Below, one piece after another: positions 4,803 to 7,927 of a stretch of DNA of 7,927 nt. Position 1 is the first letter of the stretch. Each line of letters begins with the position of its first letter. Both the position numbers and the translations under genes were made by a program. The stretch covers positions 1 through 7,927 of the forward strand of contig CALUBX010000226.1 of assembly GCA_943914405.1 (NCBI GenBank). The letters are read 5' to 3'. The notes under the pieces are model-generated. The model was not told where the DNA came from and ran no database searches. It was given only the letters and a program-made list of their open reading frames with translations. Origin of the DNA: an uncultured Hyphomicrobiales bacterium. GTDB taxonomy: Bacteria; Pseudomonadota; Alphaproteobacteria; Rhizobiales; Rhizobiaceae.

Positions 4803-7202
4803 ATGCTGTCAGATGCCTCGACTGCCGCTGCAAGCGCCCTCACCGCCGAGGAGCTTTCGCTCATCGACCGCTACTGGCGGGCAGCCAACTACCTCTCGGT
4901 GGGCCAGATCTATCTGCTTAACAATCCGCTCCTGCGTGAAGCCCTGAAGCCGGAGCATATCAAGCCGCGCCTGCTCGGCCATTGGGGTACCACCCCGGGC
5001 CTCAACTTCATCTACGCTCATCTGAACAGGCTGATCCGCAACCGCGACGCCAATGTCATCTATATCTGCGGTCCGGGCCATGGCGGCCCTGGCATGGTCG
5101 CCAACACCTATCTGGAAGGCACCTATAGCGAGATCTACCCGGACATTTCCGAAACGGCGGACGGCATGCGGCGCCTATTCAAACAGTTTTCCTTCCCCGG
5201 CGGCATACCGAGCCACGCTGCGCCGGAAACACCCGGATCCATCCATGAAGGCGGCGAGCTAGGCTATGCGCTCGTGCATGCGTTCGGCGCCGCCTTTGAC
5301 AATCCGGATCTGCTCGTCGCCTGCGTGATCGGCGACGGCGAGGCGGAAACCGGACCGCTGGCGGCAAGCTGGCATTCCAACAAATTCCTCAATCCGGCCC
5401 GTGACGGCGCCGTCCTGCCGATCCTGCACCTCAACGGCTACAAGATCGCCAACCCGACCGTGCTCGGGCGTACCAGCGATGATGACTTGAGGAAGCTGTT
5501 TGAGGGCTACGGCTACGAGCCCTTCTTCGTCGAGGGCCATGAGCCGGAAGCCATGCACCGGCAGATGGCCGCCACCTTAGACACGGTTCACGACCGCATA
5601 CGCGCCATCCAGGGCCGAGCGCGGGACGGACAGGCGGAGCAAGGCGTGCCGCACTGGCCGATGATCGTGCTGCGCAGCCCGAAGGGCTGGACGGGGCCGA
5701 AGGAGGTGGACGGCAAGAAGGTGGAAGGCTTCTGGCGCTCCCATCAGGTACCGGTCTCCAACTGCCGCGGGGATGATGGCCACCGCAAGATTCTCGAAGA
5801 CTGGATGCGCAGCTATGATCCCGAGGACCTGTTCGACGCCGTAGGTCGCCTGAAGCCGGAACTGCGCGCGCTGGCCCCGACCGGCACGCGGCGCATGGGG
5901 GCCAACCCGCATGCCAATGGCGGCCTCCTGCGCAAGGAACTATCGACGCCGGACATCCGGGACTATGCCGTCGAGGTCGGCACGCGAGGATCGTCTATGG
6001 TCCAGTCGACGGAGGTCTTGGGCCACTATCTCCGCGACACGCTGAAGCTGAACGCCGACAGTGCGAACTTCCGAATATTCGGCCCGGACGAAACGGAATC
6101 GAACCGACTCGGCAGCGTGTTCGAGACGACCGGCCGGGTCTGGATGGAAGAGATTAAGCCCTACGACGTCCATCTGTCGCGGGACGGACGCGTGATGGAG
6201 GTCCTGTCGGAACATCTCTGCCAGGGCTGGCTTGAAGGCTATCTCCTCACCGGCCGCCACGGCCTGTTTTCCTGCTACGAGGCTTTCATCCACATCATCG
6301 ACTCCATGTTCAACCAGCATGCGAAATGGCTAAAAGTCAGCCGCGATCTGGAGTGGCGCAAGCCGATCTCCTCGCTCAACTACCTTCTGACCTCGCATGT
6401 CTGGCGGCAGGACCATAACGGCTTCTCTCACCAGGATCCGGGGTTCGTGGATCTTGTCGCCAACAAGAAGGCCGATATCGTCCGCCTCTATTTCCCGCCA
6501 GATGCCAACACGCTGCTCTGGGTGGCGGATCACTGCCTCAAGACCTGGAACAGGGTGAACGTCATCGTCGCGGGCAAGCAGCCGGAGCCGCAATGGCTCG
6601 GGATGGACGAGGCGGCAGCCCATTGCCAGGCCGGCATCGGCATCTGGGACTGGGCCGGCACCGAGGGCGATGCCGTCTCGCCGGATGTGGTGATGGCCTG
6701 CGCCGGCGACGTTCCGACCCTGGAAACTCTGGCTGCCGTCACCGTTCTTCGCGAGGCCATCCCGGAACTCAAGATCCGCGTCGTCAACGTGGTGGATCTG
6801 ATGGCGCTTCAATCCCAGGACCAGCATCCGCACGGGCTGCAGGACGAGGAATTCGATCGCATCTTCACGACCGACCGGCCGGTCATCTTCGCCTATCACG
6901 GCTATCCCTACCTCATCCACCGGCTGACCTATAAGCGCACCAACCACGGCAACATCCATGTCCGCGGCTTCGTAGAGGAGGGAACGACGACCACGCCCTT
7001 CGACATGACGGTGCTCAACGAACTCGACCGCTTCCATCTCGCTCTCGAAGCGATTGCGAGGATCCCCGGTCTCCAGGAAAAGGCCGGCCACGTTGTGGAG
7101 AACTTGAACGCCAAGCTCGAAGCGCATCGCCGCTATGTCTGTGAGTATGGGGAGGATATGCCGGAAGTCGCCGAGTGGACATGGACCGACCGCACCGCTT
7201 GA
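4803..7202 (+). CDS. xfp: Phosphoketolase (xylulose-5-phosphate/fructose-6-phosphate type)
   Basis: A full-length 799-residue thiamine diphosphate enzyme, within the usual 790-825. With phosphate it splits xylulose-5-P into acetyl-P and glyceraldehyde-3-P, and often fructose-6-P into acetyl-P and erythrose-4-P, in the cytoplasm. The N-terminal domain (about 10-370) shows GHWGTTPGLNF (59-69, His60), GPGHGGPG (90-97, His93), His138 and His148, and the diphosphate/Mg site GDGEAETGP (177-185) with Asn211 in NGYKIANPT. His314 (RSHQVP) matches a conserved active-site His. The middle domain has GPDETESNRL (427-436) with Glu430 in the place of the glutamate that contacts the ThDP aminopyrimidine, then YEAF (492-495) and FSHQDPG (541-547). 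The rest is the XFP C-terminal domain. No key residue is missing. AGGAG precedes the ATG. The next gene is a Nudix hydrolase 12 bases downstream; acetate kinase, a frequent partner, is not adjacent. Whether Xu5P alone or both sugars are used cannot be read from sequence. Confidence 0.96.
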   Translation: MLSDASTAAASALTAEELSLIDRYWRAANYLSVGQIYLLNNPLLREALKPEHIKPRLLGHWGTTPGLNFIYAHLNRLIRNRDANVIYICGPGHGGPGMVANTYLEGTYSEIYPDISETADGMRRLFKQFSFPGGIPSHAAPETPGSIHEGGELGYALVHAFGAAFDNPDLLVACVIGDGEAETGPLAASWHSNKFLNPARDGAVLPILHLNGYKIANPTVLGRTSDDDLRKLFEGYGYEPFFVEGHEPEAMHRQMAATLDTVHDRIRAIQGRARDGQAEQGVPHWPMIVLRSPKGWTGPKEVDGKKVEGFWRSHQVPVSNCRGDDGHRKILEDWMRSYDPEDLFDAVGRLKPELRALAPTGTRRMGANPHANGGLLRKELSTPDIRDYAVEVGTRGSSMVQSTEVLGHYLRDTLKLNADSANFRIFGPDETESNRLGSVFETTGRVWMEEIKPYDVHLSRDGRVMEVLSEHLCQGWLEGYLLTGRHGLFSCYEAFIHIIDSMFNQHAKWLKVSRDLEWRKPISSLNYLLTSHVWRQDHNGFSHQDPGFVDLVANKKADIVRLYFPPDANTLLWVADHCLKTWNRVNVIVAGKQPEPQWLGMDEAAAHCQAGIGIWDWAGTEGDAVSPDVVMACAGDVPTLETLAAVTVLREAIPELKIRVVNVVDLMALQSQDQHPHGLQDEEFDRIFTTDRPVIFAYHGYPYLIHRLTYKRTNHGNIHVRGFVEEGTTTTPFDMTVLNELDRFHLALEAIARIPGLQEKAGHVVENLNAKLEAHRRYVCEYGEDMPEVAEWTWTDRTA

Positions 7203-7206
7203 GGAG
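7201..7206 (+). promoter_or_regulatory. Ribosome binding site of the Nudix gene overlapping the xfp stop codon
   Basis: GAGGAG starts inside the xfp TGA (7200-7202) and is 8 bases before the ATG at 7215. This arrangement suggests translational coupling of the two genes. Confidence 0.65.
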
Positions 7207-7214
7207 CTAACCCT

Positions 7215-7682
7215 ATGCCGAGCAAGCGCAGTGCCGGCCTGCTGATCTTCCGACACGCTCCCGATGGGTTGCAGGTGCTGCTCGTCCATCCCGGAGGGCC
7301 TTTCTGGGCCAGGAAGGATGCGGGCGCTTGGTCCATTCCCAAGGGGCTTGTCGAGGATGGCGAGGATGAGTTGGAAGCGGCCAAGCGCGAGGTCAGGGAA
7401 GAGATCGGCCTTACGGTGGAAGGCGAATGCCGGTGGCTGGGCGAATACCGCCAACCGGGTGGAAAACGCGTCCTGGCCTGGTGCGTCGAGGACATCACCG
7501 GTTTTGACCCGACGCGGCTGGTGAGCAACATGTTCTCGATGGAATGGCCACCGAAATCCGGACGGCTTCGGGACTTTCCCGAGGTCGACCGCGCCGCTTG
7601 GTTCGATCTCGAAACAGCAGAACCGAAGATCCTCAAGGGGCAGCACCCGATGCTGGAGGACCTCCGCCACATCGTTGTTTGA
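7215..7682 (+). CDS. Nudix-family hydrolase (COG4119-like predicted NTP pyrophosphohydrolase)
   Basis: A 155-residue protein with a perfect Nudix box G-x5-E-x7-R-E-V-R-E-E-I-G-L: G44, E50, R58, E59, E62, E63, G65, L66. These residues bind divalent metal and act on nucleoside diphosphate-X substrates. The N-terminal KRSAGLLIFR strand, the LLVHPGGPFWARKDAGAWSI stretch (22-41) and the later EWPPKSG and FPEVDRAAWFDL segments match my recollection of the COG4119 group, whose substrate is not well defined. Length is normal for a single-domain Nudix enzyme, probably cytoplasmic, with no signal peptide. It follows xfp by 12 bases with its ribosome binding site overlapping the xfp stop, so it is almost certainly co-transcribed. 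It is convergent with the right-edge gene, with 3 bases between the two stops. A house-cleaning role or a role tied to sugar-phosphate metabolism is possible; neither is shown by the sequence. Confidence 0.92.
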   Translation: MPSKRSAGLLIFRHAPDGLQVLLVHPGGPFWARKDAGAWSIPKGLVEDGEDELEAAKREVREEIGLTVEGECRWLGEYRQPGGKRVLAWCVEDITGFDPTRLVSNMFSMEWPPKSGRLRDFPEVDRAAWFDLETAEPKILKGQHPMLEDLRHIVV

Positions 7683-7685
7683 GGA

Positions 7686-7927
7686 TCAGACAGTTTGCTG
7701 CCGCGGCCTTCCCTCTGGAAACTCGGTCTTCCGCAACCCGGCATCCGGCGCCCTGTCCGGCAGGGCCTGAGGCGGAGCATCCGCGTCCATCACGCGCTCG
7801 TGGCGCAGTCGTCTCGGCAGAGGATGGTCTCCACGGCGACGGCGGCGCGCGGCCCGTAGCGAAGCCGTACCCAAAAGCGCCGAAGCCAGCCAGCCCAGGA
7901 TCAGACCGATCGCGGCCCAGGCCCTGT
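7686..7927 (-). CDS. C-terminal part of an unrecognised single-TM protein (5' end outside window)
   Basis: The - strand frame ending at TGA (7688-7686) stays open to the right edge, giving 79 visible residues. It begins with a hydrophobic stretch of about 20 residues (AAIGLILGWLASALLG), a likely transmembrane helix. An Arg-rich cluster follows (LRAARRRRRGDHPLPRRLRH), then a polar Pro/Asp/Arg-rich tail ending RPRQQTV. By the positive-inside rule the tail should be cytoplasmic. The family is not recognised. A possible start at a TTG near 7874 would cut off most of the membrane helix, so the gene more likely begins beyond the window. It meets the Nudix gene tail to tail with a 3-base gap. Support comes from the open frame plus membrane-like composition, so it is moderate. 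Confidence 0.5.
   Translation of the reverse strand, partial: RAWAAIGLILGWLASALLGTASLRAARRRRRGDHPLPRRLRHERVMDADAPPQALPDRAPDAGLRKTEFPEGRPRQQTV

Noticed and set aside
6330..7670. Long open frame of 446 codons on - across xfp and the Nudix gene
   Set aside because: It runs antisense through two well-supported genes and their junction; composition is that of a shadow frame and no ribosome binding site or motif supports it.
7750..7766. Hairpin GCCCTG-TCCGG-CAGGGC after the Nudix gene
   Set aside because: The 6-bp stem is perfect but has no T-run and lies inside the open - strand frame, so it is more likely coding coincidence than a terminator.
1..7927. CRISPR array, insertion sequence, prophage or toxin-antitoxin module
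   Set aside because: I found no regularly spaced repeats, transposase or integrase motifs, terminal repeats with target duplications, or paired small genes.

Overview
The window looks like chromosome from an alphaproteobacterium, most likely a rhizobial one (Hyphomicrobiales, Rhizobiaceae or a relative). The basis is high G+C coding sequence with strong third-position G/C bias, the protein styles, and a full-length phosphoketolase beside a COG4119-type Nudix gene. This is inference from sequence character; no database comparison was possible. I see no insertion sequence, phage gene, CRISPR array or sign of recent transfer.

Layout, left to right. (1) A + strand pair: the 3' end of an unrecognised protein with a Pro/Ala/Thr-rich tail (2-475), then tusA (481-705), whose ribosome binding site lies inside the last codons of the upstream gene. 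(2) A - strand pair, read right to left: a secreted S11 D-alanyl-D-alanine carboxypeptidase (1942-3162), then a COG0523/CobW-family G3E GTPase with a His-rich metal-binding loop (745-1917). The gap between them is 24 bases, so they are a likely operon. (3) A divergent intergenic region (3163-3271) with a perfect 8-5-8 inverted repeat. (4) A + strand M20D metal-dependent amidohydrolase (3272-4423), then a tRNA-Arg(CCU) gene (4472-4548). (5) A non-coding stretch of about 250 bases with one candidate terminator, leading to phosphoketolase xfp (4803-7202) and a Nudix hydrolase (7215-7682) as a tight, probably translationally coupled pair. (6) The C-terminal part of an unrecognised single-TM protein on the - strand (7686 to the right edge), meeting the Nudix gene tail to tail.

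How the genes may work together. The carboxypeptidase trims peptidoglycan stem peptides in the periplasm, while its operon partner is a probable cytosolic metal chaperone. The divergent amidohydrolase is a dinuclear metal enzyme and could be a client of that chaperone, but this is a hypothesis from gene order only. Phosphoketolase splits xylulose-5-P or fructose-6-P with phosphate to give acetyl phosphate. The usual acetate kinase or phosphotransacetylase partner is not seen next to it; a Nudix phosphohydrolase takes that place.

Most of the window is ordinary housekeeping and metabolic sequence. The points most worth a second look are the changed guanine-specificity (G4) motif in the CobW-family protein, the inverted repeat between the divergent genes, the xfp-Nudix pairing, and the Lys/Pro-rich tail of the carboxypeptidase.
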